Part shown: positions 24,276-33,395 of the stretch, piece after piece
How the letters are laid out: each line of letters begins with the position of its first letter
How positions within the stretch are numbered: the stretch's first letter is position 1
Assembly (NCBI GenBank): GCA_023410575.1
Contig: JAEYPP010000001.1
Span: 1 to 64,000 of the forward strand
Direction of reading: 5' to 3'
Length of the DNA: 64,000 bases
Source of the DNA: Bacillota bacterium
GTDB taxonomy: Bacteria > Bacillota > Clostridia > Lachnospirales > Lachnospiraceae
Made by a program: the position numbers and the translations under genes
The notes under the pieces: generated by a model
The model's input: only the letters and a program-made list of their open reading frames with translations
The model's database searches: none
Told to the model about the DNA's origin: nothing

Positions 24276-25301
24276 CTAGGGATTCCAACCATCTTTGCCA
24301 CGTAGTACGCGTTCTTTCGTATAATTGAGTGCTTCTTCATCTGATAATTGTGAAGAGAAGCTAGCACGCATATTCTTAGATATAGCTTCTGCACCTGCAC
24401 CAGTACTGTTATATTCTGCATATAATATAGTCGAATGTGCGTCTGGTTTATTCCAATCAGACCAACCTTCGTCACGAATATGTTCCCCTAGTTCACAGTT
24501 TAAGAAAATTGTTTTAGCGTAATTTCTCCAAGGTCGGCCAAGATAAACACTTTTTTTCGGACAATTGCTTGTTAGTTTACAGTTATTAAAGACGTAACCA
24601 TACGCTTGATCTTTTGCAGTGCTCGCAGCAGTGATATAACCATAGACTTTTTGATCTTCCTCATGCTCAGCTGGTGGAAGGTCATCATTTTGTTGTGAAA
24701 ATATTTCACAACAATCAAAGAAGGCAGTTGCGCTTCCGAAAATGAAGTCAACATCTCCACGAATGTAACAATTACGGTAATAGTGACGACCGTTAATACG
24801 TGGTGCAAATTCTTTTGGTCCAGTAAAGCCACCGGGTTCATTTGGCGTAGGAGGAAGAGGCCCTGTAAATAAAGTATCCTGGCTACCTAGAAGTTTACAG
24901 TTATCGAAGACAATACGATCACCATCTACATATAGAGCCAAAGCTTGGCCAACTTTATTGCCAAAACCTGCATTATTTTGGAAAGTAATATTTTTAGCGA
25001 TAAAATCATGAGTGTTTATGAACACAGTAGGTGTTCGAAAGGTTCCTCGTTTGATACCATCCTCCATAATCATAAACGCATAATCATTATATGTTATTAT
25101 TGTTTCATCAGTATCTTCTCCTTCAAAACAAATATATGGTCGATCAATGATTAGTTTCTCGCGATAAGTACCTTTACGTATAAAAATTGTAATATATTCT
25201 TTATTATCAACTGGAATGCTTTTTATTGCTTCTGCAATCGTATGATAATCATTTGGAAAGTGTTCGTTTTCATTATTTGACACATAACGTATCGTTTGCA
25301 T
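24276..25301 (-). CDS. Pectin methylesterase (CE8), apparently cytoplasmic
   Basis: 341 residues forming the right-handed beta-helix of carbohydrate esterase family 8; removes methanol from methyl-esterified galacturonan. Seen: Q-A-L-A-L-Y-V (oxyanion Gln), G-S-Q-D-T-L-F with the acid Asp, D-V-D-F-I-F-G-S-A-T-A-F-F with the nucleophile Asp, and L-G-R-P-W-R with the substrate Arg. No N-terminal signal peptide: the protein begins MQTIRYVSNNENEHFPNDYH. It therefore probably acts on imported oligogalacturonides rather than on whole pectin. AAAGGAG precedes the start on the minus strand. Confidence 0.92.
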   Translation of the reverse strand: MQTIRYVSNNENEHFPNDYHTIAEAIKSIPVDNKEYITIFIRKGTYREKLIIDRPYICFEGEDTDETIITYNDYAFMIMEDGIKRGTFRTPTVFINTHDFIAKNITFQNNAGFGNKVGQALALYVDGDRIVFDNCKLLGSQDTLFTGPLPPTPNEPGGFTGPKEFAPRINGRHYYRNCYIRGDVDFIFGSATAFFDCCEIFSQQNDDLPPAEHEEDQKVYGYITAASTAKDQAYGYVFNNCKLTSNCPKKSVYLGRPWRNYAKTIFLNCELGEHIRDEGWSDWNKPDAHSTILYAEYNSTGAGAEAISKNMRASFSSQLSDEEALNYTKERVLRGKDGWNP

Positions 25302-25450
25302 GTGTTACTCCTTTCATATCGAAAAACAAATATGTAGCCTGTAAGTAAAGGAAATCAAGCCAATGAGGAAATATTATAACATGTGCTTCACAGAATGACT
25401 ATATCTTTTTTTTGCTAAAAAAGGTATTGATAAGTAACTATTTTCTTGCG

Positions 25451-25479
25451 TAGACTTTTAAACAAAGAAACGATATAAT
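25451..25479 (+). promoter_or_regulatory. Promoter of the methyltransferase gene
   Basis: TAGACT at 25451-25456, 17 bases, TATAAT at 25474-25479. Confidence 0.55.
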
Positions 25480-25511
25480 AGTAATAATCTATGATAGCGA
25501 GGTATTTTATA

Positions 25512-27014
25512 ATGTTAAGGGAGACCTTTTTGAATATAGTAAATGATATTGACGTTCGTAAGAACTTAATTCAGTTAAAAGAGATGTTACGTGAAGATGC
25601 AACAAAGAACAGTCATAATAAAGAAGCCTTACTATATGTTATGGCAGGTGATTATAGTGTATTTGATCGATTACTATCCCACGAGGATCCTAAGGTACGA
25701 AAAAATACAGCATTAATTATTGGAGAACTTGCAATTCCTTCATTTCTTGATTTGCTTTATAGTAGCTATCTAAGGGAACCACAATTGTTTGTAAAGAGTT
25801 CTTACTTGTCTGCAATTAGCATGTTAGAGCATGATTCATTATTACCACAGTTGAAGAAACGGTATGAGGAATTACGATCAACGCTGATTACAGAAGAGAA
25901 TAAGAAGCATCTTACAGAAGAAATTCGTTTATTAGAACAACTGATGTTTGCAAGTATAAATCAGAGCAAACATCAGTTTATTGGGTATTATTGTACGAAT
26001 GATCTTGTACTTTTATGCAATCGTAATCATATTCATGTTACAAGTGAACAATTAGGTCGAATGCAGAAAAAGGAGTTTTCTGCTGGTATAATGGTTAAGA
26101 CAACTCAGTTAAGAGAAGTACTAGATATACGTACGTATCGTGAATTGTTATTTGCAGTTGATGGTATGAAAACAGTCCCGAATGATGTAGTTACTGCTGC
26201 AAAGATGCTGACAGATGGGACAATCTATCGCTTTTTACAAAAACGCCATAAGGGGAATGATATTTATCGTTTTCGTTTGGAATTAAAAGCGAAGATGGAC
26301 TCTGAGAAAAAAGTAGCATTTGTAAAACGTCTTGCTACAGAGATGGAACATTTATCAGAACGAAAATTATTAAATTCTGTTAATAATTATGAAGTTGAGT
26401 TCCGTCTCATAGAGAATAAAGAGGGTAGGTTTAATGTATTACTACGTTTATCTACATTAGAAGATACTCGTTTTTCTTACCGCAAGGAGGTAATTTCCTC
26501 TAGCATTCATCCTAGTAATGCTGCACTTTGTGCTATGCTTACAAAGCCATATTTGGAAGTGGATGCAAAGATATTAGACCCATTCTGTGGAGTTGGAACC
26601 ATGCTTATTGAACGAGATAAGGCAGTTCCTACGAGGAATATGTATGGTCTAGACATTTTGAGTGAGGCAATTGAGAAAGCAAGAAAGAACACAAAAGCAG
26701 CTGATATTATTGTAAATTACATCAATCGTGATTTCTTTGATTTTAAACATGAATATTTATTTGATGAGATTTTTACGAATATGCCAACGACAGGTTATGG
26801 CATGAGCGAAAGAGAATTGTTTGACTTATATAGAAGATTTTTTGAAAAAGCGAAAGCACATTTAAAAGCGAAAGCAACTCTTGTGCTATACTCTCATAAT
26901 CGCGATTATGTTAGGAAACTTGGTAACCGTGCTCCTTATAAGATCGAGAAAGAATATGAGATTTCAATGATGGAGGGCACCTATGTTTATGTGATAAGCT
27001 ATACTAGTATATAA
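25512..27014 (+). CDS. HEAT-like/THUMP-like RNA methyltransferase (UPF0020 type)
   Basis: 500 residues from the ATG at 25512 (GAGG 9 bases upstream; an ATG seven codons earlier has no ribosome site). The C-terminal third is a Rossmann methyltransferase: SAM motif I I-L-D-P-F-C-G-V-G-T near 355-364, acidic loop Y-G-L-D-I near 378, and a motif IV that reads T-N-M-P-T-T-G-Y-G where the family usually has N-P-P-Y-G. Residues about 1-140 look helical and HEAT-like (D-P-K-V-R-K-N-T-A-L-I-I-G-E-L). The family N2-methylates guanosines in tRNA or rRNA; target unknown. The altered motif IV is notable. Confidence 0.8.
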   Translation: MLRETFLNIVNDIDVRKNLIQLKEMLREDATKNSHNKEALLYVMAGDYSVFDRLLSHEDPKVRKNTALIIGELAIPSFLDLLYSSYLREPQLFVKSSYLSAISMLEHDSLLPQLKKRYEELRSTLITEENKKHLTEEIRLLEQLMFASINQSKHQFIGYYCTNDLVLLCNRNHIHVTSEQLGRMQKKEFSAGIMVKTTQLREVLDIRTYRELLFAVDGMKTVPNDVVTAAKMLTDGTIYRFLQKRHKGNDIYRFRLELKAKMDSEKKVAFVKRLATEMEHLSERKLLNSVNNYEVEFRLIENKEGRFNVLLRLSTLEDTRFSYRKEVISSSIHPSNAALCAMLTKPYLEVDAKILDPFCGVGTMLIERDKAVPTRNMYGLDILSEAIEKARKNTKAADIIVNYINRDFFDFKHEYLFDEIFTNMPTTGYGMSERELFDLYRRFFEKAKAHLKAKATLVLYSHNRDYVRKLGNRAPYKIEKEYEISMMEGTYVYVISYTSI

Positions 27015-27044
27015 TAGATAAGACAAGTTATTTGGAGGATATAT

Positions 27045-27950
27045 ATGTTAAAAATTGGTTCACATGTAGGGATGAGTGGTAAAGAGATGTTCTTAGGTTC
27101 GGCAAAGGAGGCTGCATCCTATGGAGCAAACGCATTAATGGTTTATACTGGAGCACCACAAAATACAAGAAGAAAAGCAATTACTGATTTACGTATAGAA
27201 GAAGGACTGATATATATGAAGGAACATGGGATTAGCGATGTCATAATTCATGCTCCATATATTATCAATCTAGGAAATTCAGTTAATCTCGATACTTTTA
27301 CGTTAGGTGTTGAATTCCTTGCGATGGAACTTAAGCGTTCAGAAGCGTTTGGCAGTGAGTGCTTAGTTCTTCATCCAGGGGCTCATGTTGGTGCTGGGAT
27401 AGATGCTGGAATCGAACAAATTATCAAGGGTTTAAATGAAGTACTGACTGCGGATACAAAGGTGAATATAGCCCTTGAGACAATGGCTGGTAAAGGAAGT
27501 GAAATTGGACGTAATTTTGAAGAATTAGCACGTATCTATGATGGTGTAAAGTACAATGATAAACTTCGTATTTGCTTTGATACATGCCATACACACGATA
27601 GTGGCTATGATATTGTTAATGATTTTGATGGTGTTATGAATCATTTTAATCAATTGATTGGGAAAAATCAAATTGTAGTATTTCATATTAATGATAGTAA
27701 AAATGTATTAGGCGCAGGAAAAGATCGTCATGAGAATATCGGATTTGGTAATATTGGATTTGAAGCCTTAAACTACATTGTACATCATAAGGATTTTGAG
27801 GATGCGGTAAAGATTCTAGAAAGTCCTTATGTAAGTATGCCTGACAGTACCGATAAATCGTTAGCACCTTATAAGTTCGAGATTGAGATGTTACGAAATC
27901 AGAAGTTTGATGAAAACTTAATTGCGAAAATTCAACAAAAATCAATCTAA
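27045..27950 (+). CDS. nfo: Endonuclease IV
   Basis: 301 residues, TIM-barrel zinc enzyme that cuts DNA 5' of abasic sites in base-excision repair. Metal-binding signatures seen: H-A-P-Y-I-I-N-L-G-N near 70, L-H-P-G-A-H near 110, L-E-T-M-A-G-K-G near 147, C-F-D-T-C-H-T-H-D-S-G-Y-D near 182, and H-I-N-D-S-K with D-R-H-E-N-I-G-F-G-N-I-G near 218-240. TTGGAGG precedes the ATG. 30 bases behind the methyltransferase and 23 before the sortase, so probably one transcript. Confidence 0.96.
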   Translation: MLKIGSHVGMSGKEMFLGSAKEAASYGANALMVYTGAPQNTRRKAITDLRIEEGLIYMKEHGISDVIIHAPYIINLGNSVNLDTFTLGVEFLAMELKRSEAFGSECLVLHPGAHVGAGIDAGIEQIIKGLNEVLTADTKVNIALETMAGKGSEIGRNFEELARIYDGVKYNDKLRICFDTCHTHDSGYDIVNDFDGVMNHFNQLIGKNQIVVFHINDSKNVLGAGKDRHENIGFGNIGFEALNYIVHHKDFEDAVKILESPYVSMPDSTDKSLAPYKFEIEMLRNQKFDENLIAKIQQKSI

Positions 27951-27973
27951 TAAAGAATGAATGGAGATTTATT

Positions 27974-28687
27974 ATGAAGGGGAGAAAAATTATCAGCATA
28001 CTCATCATTTGTATTGGGGTGGGAATATGCTCTTATCCAATTATTAATCAAGCATACTCAGCTCATCGTCAATCAGAATTAAAGGATGCTTTTTTTGAGA
28101 TCGTAAAGGCAAATGAAGCTGTAGATACGCCTGAGGTTAATATTACCTCAGGTGATAGTCTTGCTTATGATAATTTACAGCAAGGAGCATCAAGCCAGGA
28201 AGTACAGTCGACTACATCTGAATACATAGATTTCGAAGAAATAGATGTTGATGAAGATACACAAACTGCAGATAATATTACAGATCGCTTGAGGGGACAA
28301 ACGGTAATTGGATTAATTGAAATTGAGAAACTAGATTTGATCTATGCAATCGTAGAAGGTACAACGGATGCAAATCTAGGTGTTGCAATTGGACATATGA
28401 GTCAGACTGCAGCAATTGGTGAGGAAGGGAATTGCGCACTTGCAGGTCATCGAGGAGGAACAAGTGGACCATATTTTAAAAACCTCCATAAGCTTAATGA
28501 GGGAGATCAGATTAAGATTACTGACACCCATGGAGATGAGTTTATTTATCTTGTGACAGAATCTTTTATTGTAGAACCTAATGATATGTCTGTAATACAA
28601 GATGTTTCAGAAAAAAAAGTACTAACGCTGATAACATGTCAAGAAAATGGAACAAAGCGTTTTATTGTTCGTGCTATTTGCCAATAA
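27974..28687 (+). CDS. Class D sortase
   Basis: 237 residues. One N-terminal membrane segment (about 6-27), a variable acidic linker, then the sortase barrel. Catalytic residues seen: His in L-A-G-H-R-G-G (about 158-164), Cys in L-T-L-I-T-C-Q (about 218-224) and Arg in K-R-F-I-V-R-A. The G-L-I-E-I-E-K-L segment is typical of class D. It would anchor secreted proteins to the wall, but no LPxTG-type substrate gene lies nearby, and the Big_2 protein of this window lacks a sorting signal. Follows nfo closely. Confidence 0.9.
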   Translation: MKGRKIISILIICIGVGICSYPIINQAYSAHRQSELKDAFFEIVKANEAVDTPEVNITSGDSLAYDNLQQGASSQEVQSTTSEYIDFEEIDVDEDTQTADNITDRLRGQTVIGLIEIEKLDLIYAIVEGTTDANLGVAIGHMSQTAAIGEEGNCALAGHRGGTSGPYFKNLHKLNEGDQIKITDTHGDEFIYLVTESFIVEPNDMSVIQDVSEKKVLTLITCQENGTKRFIVRAICQ

Positions 28688-28759
28688 TTAAGTAAAGGAA
28701 TTTTTGATGACTCATTCGTAAAACGATTCGTGATAAAGGAAAGGGATTAAAAGAGATTG

Positions 28760-29683
28760 ATGATACATGCAGTCATTGTTTTTTTTATTTTTATTATTAT
28801 CATAATTTTTTTTATATCATTTTTAACAACAAACAGAATAATGTATCCAAAGGTACGAGATGAAAATGCTGTGTTTGATCGAGAACTTGACTTGAAACGT
28901 TTTCCGGTGGAATTTTTTCATACTTTAGAGAAAGAAGAAGTCACGATTAACAGTATTTATGGATATCATTTATCTTGTTTATTACTGAATAACGAATTAA
29001 CAAAGAGTAAGGATAATTATAAAAAGGTTGCAGTTTTTTGCCATGGCTATAAGTGTAGTAAATCAGCAGCAGTCGTATATGCAAAAATATTAATGGACTT
29101 AGGTTTTACAGCAGTCTTGTATGACCATAGAAATCATGGCAGGAGCGGTCGTAAATTTACCTCGATGGGATTTTATGAAAAACAAGATTTAAAACAGGTA
29201 ATTGACTGGTGTTATCAAAAATATGGGAGGAACATTCATATCGTATTACATGGTGAATCCATGGGAGCAACTACAGTCCTAAATTATCTAGTTCTAGATG
29301 ATAGAATAGCGGCTGTGATTGCAGATTGTGGTTATTCTGATTTATCAAAGTTGCTTAAGCATCAGATGAGAAAGTATTATCATTTACCATATCAGATATT
29401 GATGCCAATAATTAATATAATATTAAAGCTACGCGCAGGCTTTTCATTAAAAGACGTGTCAGCGATTGAAGGAGTAAAACATAGTAATACTCCTATCTTA
29501 TTTATTCATGGGGATGCAGACGATTATGTTCCTTATCAGATGTCGGTTGAGATGTATCATATGAAAAAAGGAGCAAAAGAACTGTATCTTGCAAAAGGAG
29601 CAGTTCATGCGCAAGCTTGTGTTGTTGATTTAAAACGATACATTCAAGTAATTGAAACATTTATTACGAAGTACTATAGTTAA
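28760..29683 (+). CDS. Membrane-anchored alpha/beta hydrolase
   Basis: About 307 residues; ATG at 28760, one codon after a possible TTG. An N-terminal membrane segment (about 2-24) is followed by an alpha/beta hydrolase fold. Triad candidates: Ser in H-G-E-S-M-G (about 172), Asp in H-G-D-A-D-D-Y-V-P (about 252), His in K-G-A-V-H-A (about 281); oxyanion region F-C-H-G-Y-K. Resembles the BAAT/YqkD-type esterases; substrate unknown. Lies behind the sortase, separated by 72 bases. Confidence 0.82.
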   Translation: MIHAVIVFFIFIIIIIFFISFLTTNRIMYPKVRDENAVFDRELDLKRFPVEFFHTLEKEEVTINSIYGYHLSCLLLNNELTKSKDNYKKVAVFCHGYKCSKSAAVVYAKILMDLGFTAVLYDHRNHGRSGRKFTSMGFYEKQDLKQVIDWCYQKYGRNIHIVLHGESMGATTVLNYLVLDDRIAAVIADCGYSDLSKLLKHQMRKYYHLPYQILMPIINIILKLRAGFSLKDVSAIEGVKHSNTPILFIHGDADDYVPYQMSVEMYHMKKGAKELYLAKGAVHAQACVVDLKRYIQVIETFITKYYS

Positions 29684-29703
29684 GAAATAGAAAGAGGTTA
29701 ACA

Positions 29704-30432
29704 ATGGAAAGTCAATTTGAAAGAATCGAATTTTTATTAGGAAAGGATGCAATCGATCGTTTACATGAGAAAAAAGTTGCAGTATTTGGTGTTGGTGGTG
29801 TTGGGGGTTATGTCGTGGAGGCACTCGCACGAAGTGGTATTGGTAAATTTGTTCTTGTAGATAATGATACCGTTAGCATTACGAATATTAACCGTCAAAT
29901 AATTGCAACTCATGAAACAATCGGAAGAAATAAAGTTGATGTAATGAAAGAGAGAGTTTTATCGATTAATCCATTAGCTGTGGTGGAAACGCATTGCTGT
30001 TTTTTCTTACCTGAGAATCAGGATGAGTTTGACTTTACGCAATATGATTATGTAATTGATGCGATTGATACGGTAGCGGGAAAGATTGCATTAGTGATGA
30101 AAGCACAAGAAGCTAATACAATGATTATGAGTAGTATGGGCGCTGGTAACAAGTTAGATCCGACACGTCTTGAAATCGCTGATATATATAAAACCTCTGT
30201 CTGTCCGCTGGCAAAAGTAATGCGAACAGAATTAAGAAAACGAAGAGTTAAGAAATTAAAGGTTGTGTATTCTAGAGAGCTTCCAATCACACCTTTAGCT
30301 ACGCCAAAGGAGCCTGGTCAGCGACGTGCAACTCCGGGGAGTGTTGCATTTGTTCCTTCCGTTGCAGGATTAATAATTGCGGGAGAAGTAATTAAGGATT
30401 TGACCAAGCAGGTGGATAAGAATGAATTATGA
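29704..30432 (+). CDS. tcdA: tRNA threonylcarbamoyladenosine dehydratase, TcdA-like
   Basis: 242 residues, ThiF/E1-like fold. Converts t6A37 of ANN-decoding tRNAs to the cyclic ct6A using ATP. Seen: nucleotide-binding G-V-G-G-V-G-G-Y (about 28-35), D-N-D-T-V, N-I-N-R-Q with the ATP-contacting Arg, D-A-I-D-T near 117 and the E-P-G-Q-R-R-A-T-P-G-S segment near 205 that is diagnostic of the TcdA branch. AAGAGG precedes the ATG. Overlaps the next gene by 11 bases. Confidence 0.9.
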   Translation: MESQFERIEFLLGKDAIDRLHEKKVAVFGVGGVGGYVVEALARSGIGKFVLVDNDTVSITNINRQIIATHETIGRNKVDVMKERVLSINPLAVVETHCCFFLPENQDEFDFTQYDYVIDAIDTVAGKIALVMKAQEANTMIMSSMGAGNKLDPTRLEIADIYKTSVCPLAKVMRTELRKRRVKKLKVVYSRELPITPLATPKEPGQRRATPGSVAFVPSVAGLIIAGEVIKDLTKQVDKNEL

Positions 30433-31081
30433 TTGGTTGATAAATGAGAGAGAAATTATTCGTTACCTTGGATATGGGGACCAAGAACCTGACGAAATCA
30501 TGATGAGAGAGATTAAGGAATGTGAAAGCAACTTTATTAAAGTGGTACAGCCTCGAACTACCTATCAGATATTTGACCTAATAAGAGTCGATGAGCGTTT
30601 ATTTACTGCGGATATGGAATTCGAGTTAATAGGAAATAGTATAAAAAAACATTTAGAAGATTGTGATCAAGTCGCCTTTTCTTGCTTAACTTTATCCGAA
30701 GGGGTGGATGAACTGATTGAATCAGCACAAAAAAAAGATATGCTCCACGCATTGATTTATGATGCAATTGCCAATGCTTGTGTCGAAGAAGTACGTGGTC
30801 ATTTAGAGAGAAGGATTCAAAAAGAGCATCCAAAGGTAAATATAAATTGGTTATTTGGAATTGGCTACGGTGATTTACCTTTGACTCTACAGAAGAAGTT
30901 TCTTATGAAGGTAAATGCCCAAACAATAGGATTGAGTGCCAATGATCAATATGTTTTGATTCCTTTAAAATCAGTAACAGGATTTATAGGTATAAGCAAT
31001 GGTAGCTTTCAGGATTCTTGTCAGCAAAGATCTTGTCATACTTGTAATTTAAAGAGTTCTTGTAATTATCACAAAAGATAG
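30422..31081 (+). CDS. Stand-alone MetH activation domain protein
   Basis: 219 residues matching the C-terminal activation (AdoMet-binding) domain of cobalamin-dependent methionine synthase as a free protein. Seen: an N-terminal R-E-I-I-R-Y-L-G-Y, a central E-E-V-R region, the family signature G-I-G-Y-G-D-L-P-L near 148, and the C-terminal S-V-T-G-F-I-G-I with a Cys-rich end (C-x4-C-x2-C-x4-C). Role: reductive re-methylation of inactive cob(II)alamin on MetH, in trans. Translationally coupled to tcdA by overlap. No metH lies in the window. Confidence 0.88.
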   Translation: MNYDWLINEREIIRYLGYGDQEPDEIMMREIKECESNFIKVVQPRTTYQIFDLIRVDERLFTADMEFELIGNSIKKHLEDCDQVAFSCLTLSEGVDELIESAQKKDMLHALIYDAIANACVEEVRGHLERRIQKEHPKVNINWLFGIGYGDLPLTLQKKFLMKVNAQTIGLSANDQYVLIPLKSVTGFIGISNGSFQDSCQQRSCHTCNLKSSCNYHKR

Positions 31082-31082
31082 A

Positions 31083-31140
31083 AAAAGAAGAATCGGACGA
31101 AAAGGTAATTCATAATTTACCTATTAATTCGATTCTTTTT
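31083..31140 (+). terminator. Terminator of the tcdA-MetH activation operon
   Basis: AGAATCG (31089-31095) pairs with CGATTCT (31130-31136), with an inner GGTA-ATT/AATTTACC stem and a T-run; A-rich on the other side, so it may also serve the convergent gene. Confidence 0.7.
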
Positions 31141-31189
31141 ATTCATGACATTGTCTATTATATAAAAATGTCTTAGTGTATATTTATTC

Positions 31190-31882
31190 TCATTCTAATA
31201 TAACTGATGGAAGATATAAAGTCATAGCCATTATATATTGACCTGCGAAATAGCAAAGTAATACTAGCGTTCGAGAAAAATTAGTTTGCGCTACCATTTT
31301 ATTACGTGCTAACATTAAATCTGAGCATACAAGTAATAATATACCAACCGCAGGTAAACATCCATAAATTCCAAAAGTAAAAGGAAGCACAATGCCAATG
31401 GATAGAGAAGCGCAAATTAACATTCCATAAAGTGTGATAGGTACTTTTAGGCCTTCTAGTATTGGAGAGTATTGGTAAAAATAGCATAAAACAATAACCC
31501 ATAAGATTGTAAATATTACAATTGAAACGGCATTCAATGAAGAAAGTGATAAAAAGAAAATAATATAAACTACATGCCCAAAAAAGAATAAAACGCTTCC
31601 AGCAGGTATATGAATGCGAAAAACAATATTAGCAGCTATACAGATACTAAGACCAACTAAAATCCAGCTGTTGTGAATTAAGTTTTTCGGGACTGATGTC
31701 ACCTCTAGATTGATTAAACGAACGTATCCAATAATCGCAAAGAGTAGAGAGATACCAGTATTCAAGCCCTTTATTGTAATAGAGAGTATTTTATGGTTCG
31801 ATTGCTTTGATAGGTAACTGTACCATGGAGTAAGAACCAACAGAACGATACTTGCACCAAGGATTGCAAGATATATCAACAA
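31190..31882 (-). CDS. YhhN-like membrane protein (lysoplasmalogenase family candidate)
   Basis: 230 residues, almost entirely hydrophobic, with about eight membrane segments. The order of segments and the late S-D-L-M-L-A-R-N loop resemble YhhN/TMEM86 proteins, which cleave the vinyl-ether bond of lysoplasmalogens. Clostridia make plasmalogens, so the role is plausible. Identity is tentative: a generic hypothetical membrane protein is the alternative. Confidence 0.55.
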   Translation of the reverse strand: MLIYLAILGASIVLLVLTPWYSYLSKQSNHKILSITIKGLNTGISLLFAIIGYVRLINLEVTSVPKNLIHNSWILVGLSICIAANIVFRIHIPAGSVLFFFGHVVYIIFFLSLSSLNAVSIVIFTILWVIVLCYFYQYSPILEGLKVPITLYGMLICASLSIGIVLPFTFGIYGCLPAVGILLLVCSDLMLARNKMVAQTNFSRTLVLLCYFAGQYIMAMTLYLPSVILE

Positions 31883-31952
31883 TATAAAGTTTCCCCTTTA
31901 TGATTATGTTATCTACTATATATTATAAGAAATAATAGAAAAGTAGACACTT

Positions 31953-32384
31953 TTATGATAAAAGCTTTGTTATTTCACTTTCGCCGTAAACTGTAATACC
32001 ATTTTCTTTTAATAGTGCAGCGGTAATACCGTCTCCATTGATTAATTTTCCTGTAAAGGTACCATCATAGCGAGAGTTACTACCACAGGAAGGAGAACGT
32101 TCTTTTAATATCGCTATGGTACAATGATATAGTTTTGCTAGACGAAGTACTTCATAAGCCCCTTTTTTATATTGTTCGGTAACATCAATACCGTCCTTTG
32201 TGATAACCTGCTGATTTATAATTTCGGCAGGAGTTCTTGGAGTGGCGAGCCCGCCAAGTTGCTCTGGGCAGACTGGAATTAAATTATATTTATTCGACAG
32301 TTGTTCAAAATCATCTATCAAAATGCCTTTTCCATCATATCTACAGTTAACACCAAGTAGGCATCCACTAATTAATATATTCAT
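31953..32384 (-). CDS. DUF523 family protein
   Basis: 143 residues, the normal size of a stand-alone DUF523. Conserved segments: I-S-G-C-L-L-G-x-x-C-R-Y-D-G (5-18), V-C-P-E-Q-L-G-G-L-x-T-P-R (about 38-50), and L-K-E-R-S-P-S-C-G near 95 with a conserved cysteine; the cysteines suggest metal or cluster binding. Function unknown. AAGGAAG lies before the minus-strand ATG. Confidence 0.85.
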   Translation of the reverse strand: MNILISGCLLGVNCRYDGKGILIDDFEQLSNKYNLIPVCPEQLGGLATPRTPAEIINQQVITKDGIDVTEQYKKGAYEVLRLAKLYHCTIAILKERSPSCGSNSRYDGTFTGKLINGDGITAALLKENGITVYGESEITKLLS

Positions 32385-32479
32385 GCTAATTACTTCCTTT
32401 TATGTTTTTTAAAATTTTATCATAGATGGTATGAACTGTCCATAGAATGGATAAGCATAGAAACTTAAGTTCACAAACA

Positions 32480-32508
32480 TTGACGAATAATTCCATGTTT
32501 GGTAGAAT
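32480..32508 (+). promoter_or_regulatory. Promoter of the YgjP-like gene
   Basis: TTGACG at 32480-32485, 17 bases, TAGAAT at 32503-32508. Confidence 0.6.
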
Positions 32509-32544
32509 AACGATGAAACAAAGTTGGACAAAGGAGCTGATGCA

Positions 32545-33243
32545 ATGCTATCTACTGATTTTAAATATACAATTATCTATAGCAACCGAAAAACGGTAAG
32601 TATTTGTATTAACAAAGATGGTACAGTCTCAGTTCGTGCTCCCCATTTTATTCAAAAAAAGGAAATAGATCGAATTATAAAGCAAAAAATGGACTGGATA
32701 CAAGAAAAAAAGCAACATATGATAGAACGGAATTGCATTGGGCAAAATAATGGGAAAAGAACTTATCAAGATAATAGTACAATGCCGTTTTTAGGTGAAG
32801 AATACCCGATGCGTTTTATGCCAAACCCGAGAATAGATAATCCAATTATAGAATTCTCTGATCATCATTTTCTAATTCAGTCAAAAGAATTCATCGAGAA
32901 AGACATAAAAATTGCATTTAAAACTTGGTATATTAATAAAGCAAAAGAGATTTTTTATGATAGAATCTATTATTATCAGAAAGTCATTCAAGAACCGTTT
33001 GGACATGTAAGAATTAAAGAGCAAAAAAGTTGCTATGGTAGCTGTTCTTCTAAAAGGAATTTAAATTTTAATTGGAAATGTGTTCTTGCACCGTTAGAAG
33101 TACTAGATTATATTGTCGTTCATGAATTATGTCATCTAAAAGAATTAAATCATTCGAAAAGATTTTGGCTTGAAGTAGAAAAAGTCATGCCTGATTATAA
33201 GATTTATGAAAAATGGTTAAAAGAACATCCGATTTTGTTATAA
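32545..33243 (+). CDS. YgjP/DUF45-type zinc metallohydrolase
   Basis: 232 residues from the ATG at 32545, 8 bases after AAAGGAG; a TTG seven codons earlier is upstream of that site. The zincin signature H-E-L-C-H-L-K-E-L-N-H (about 197-207) supplies two metal His, the catalytic Glu and a third His ligand. Also seen is the K-S-C-Y-G-S-C-S-S-K-R-N-L-N-F-N-W segment typical of the family (W-G-S-C-x-x-x-x-x-I-x-x-N). Members are YgjP/WSS1-like peptidases or nucleotide phosphatases; substrate unknown. Cytoplasmic, monocistronic. Confidence 0.88.
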   Translation: MLSTDFKYTIIYSNRKTVSICINKDGTVSVRAPHFIQKKEIDRIIKQKMDWIQEKKQHMIERNCIGQNNGKRTYQDNSTMPFLGEEYPMRFMPNPRIDNPIIEFSDHHFLIQSKEFIEKDIKIAFKTWYINKAKEIFYDRIYYYQKVIQEPFGHVRIKEQKSCYGSCSSKRNLNFNWKCVLAPLEVLDYIVVHELCHLKELNHSKRFWLEVEKVMPDYKIYEKWLKEHPILL

Positions 33244-33395
33244 GCAATATTCATTATGAACCATAACATACCAGTGTATAATAGATGAATGTGCATATAC
33301 TAAGAGCGTAACAAACAACAACATTCACTGATTACTTTAATTACTAGATTGCAAATCTTATAAAGTAGTCAGACACTGAAATGGAGGAGTTTATT

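Noticed and set aside
23992..24328. Several short ORFs between dapA and the pectin methylesterase gene
   Set aside because: All lie in the palindromic element B on both strands; none has a ribosome site, and the related frames in copy A are not conserved as protein.
33244..33395. Sigma-G promoter for the SASP gene
   Set aside because: A CATATACTA-like -10 is present, but no correctly spaced match to the -35 consensus was seen, so no promoter is claimed.
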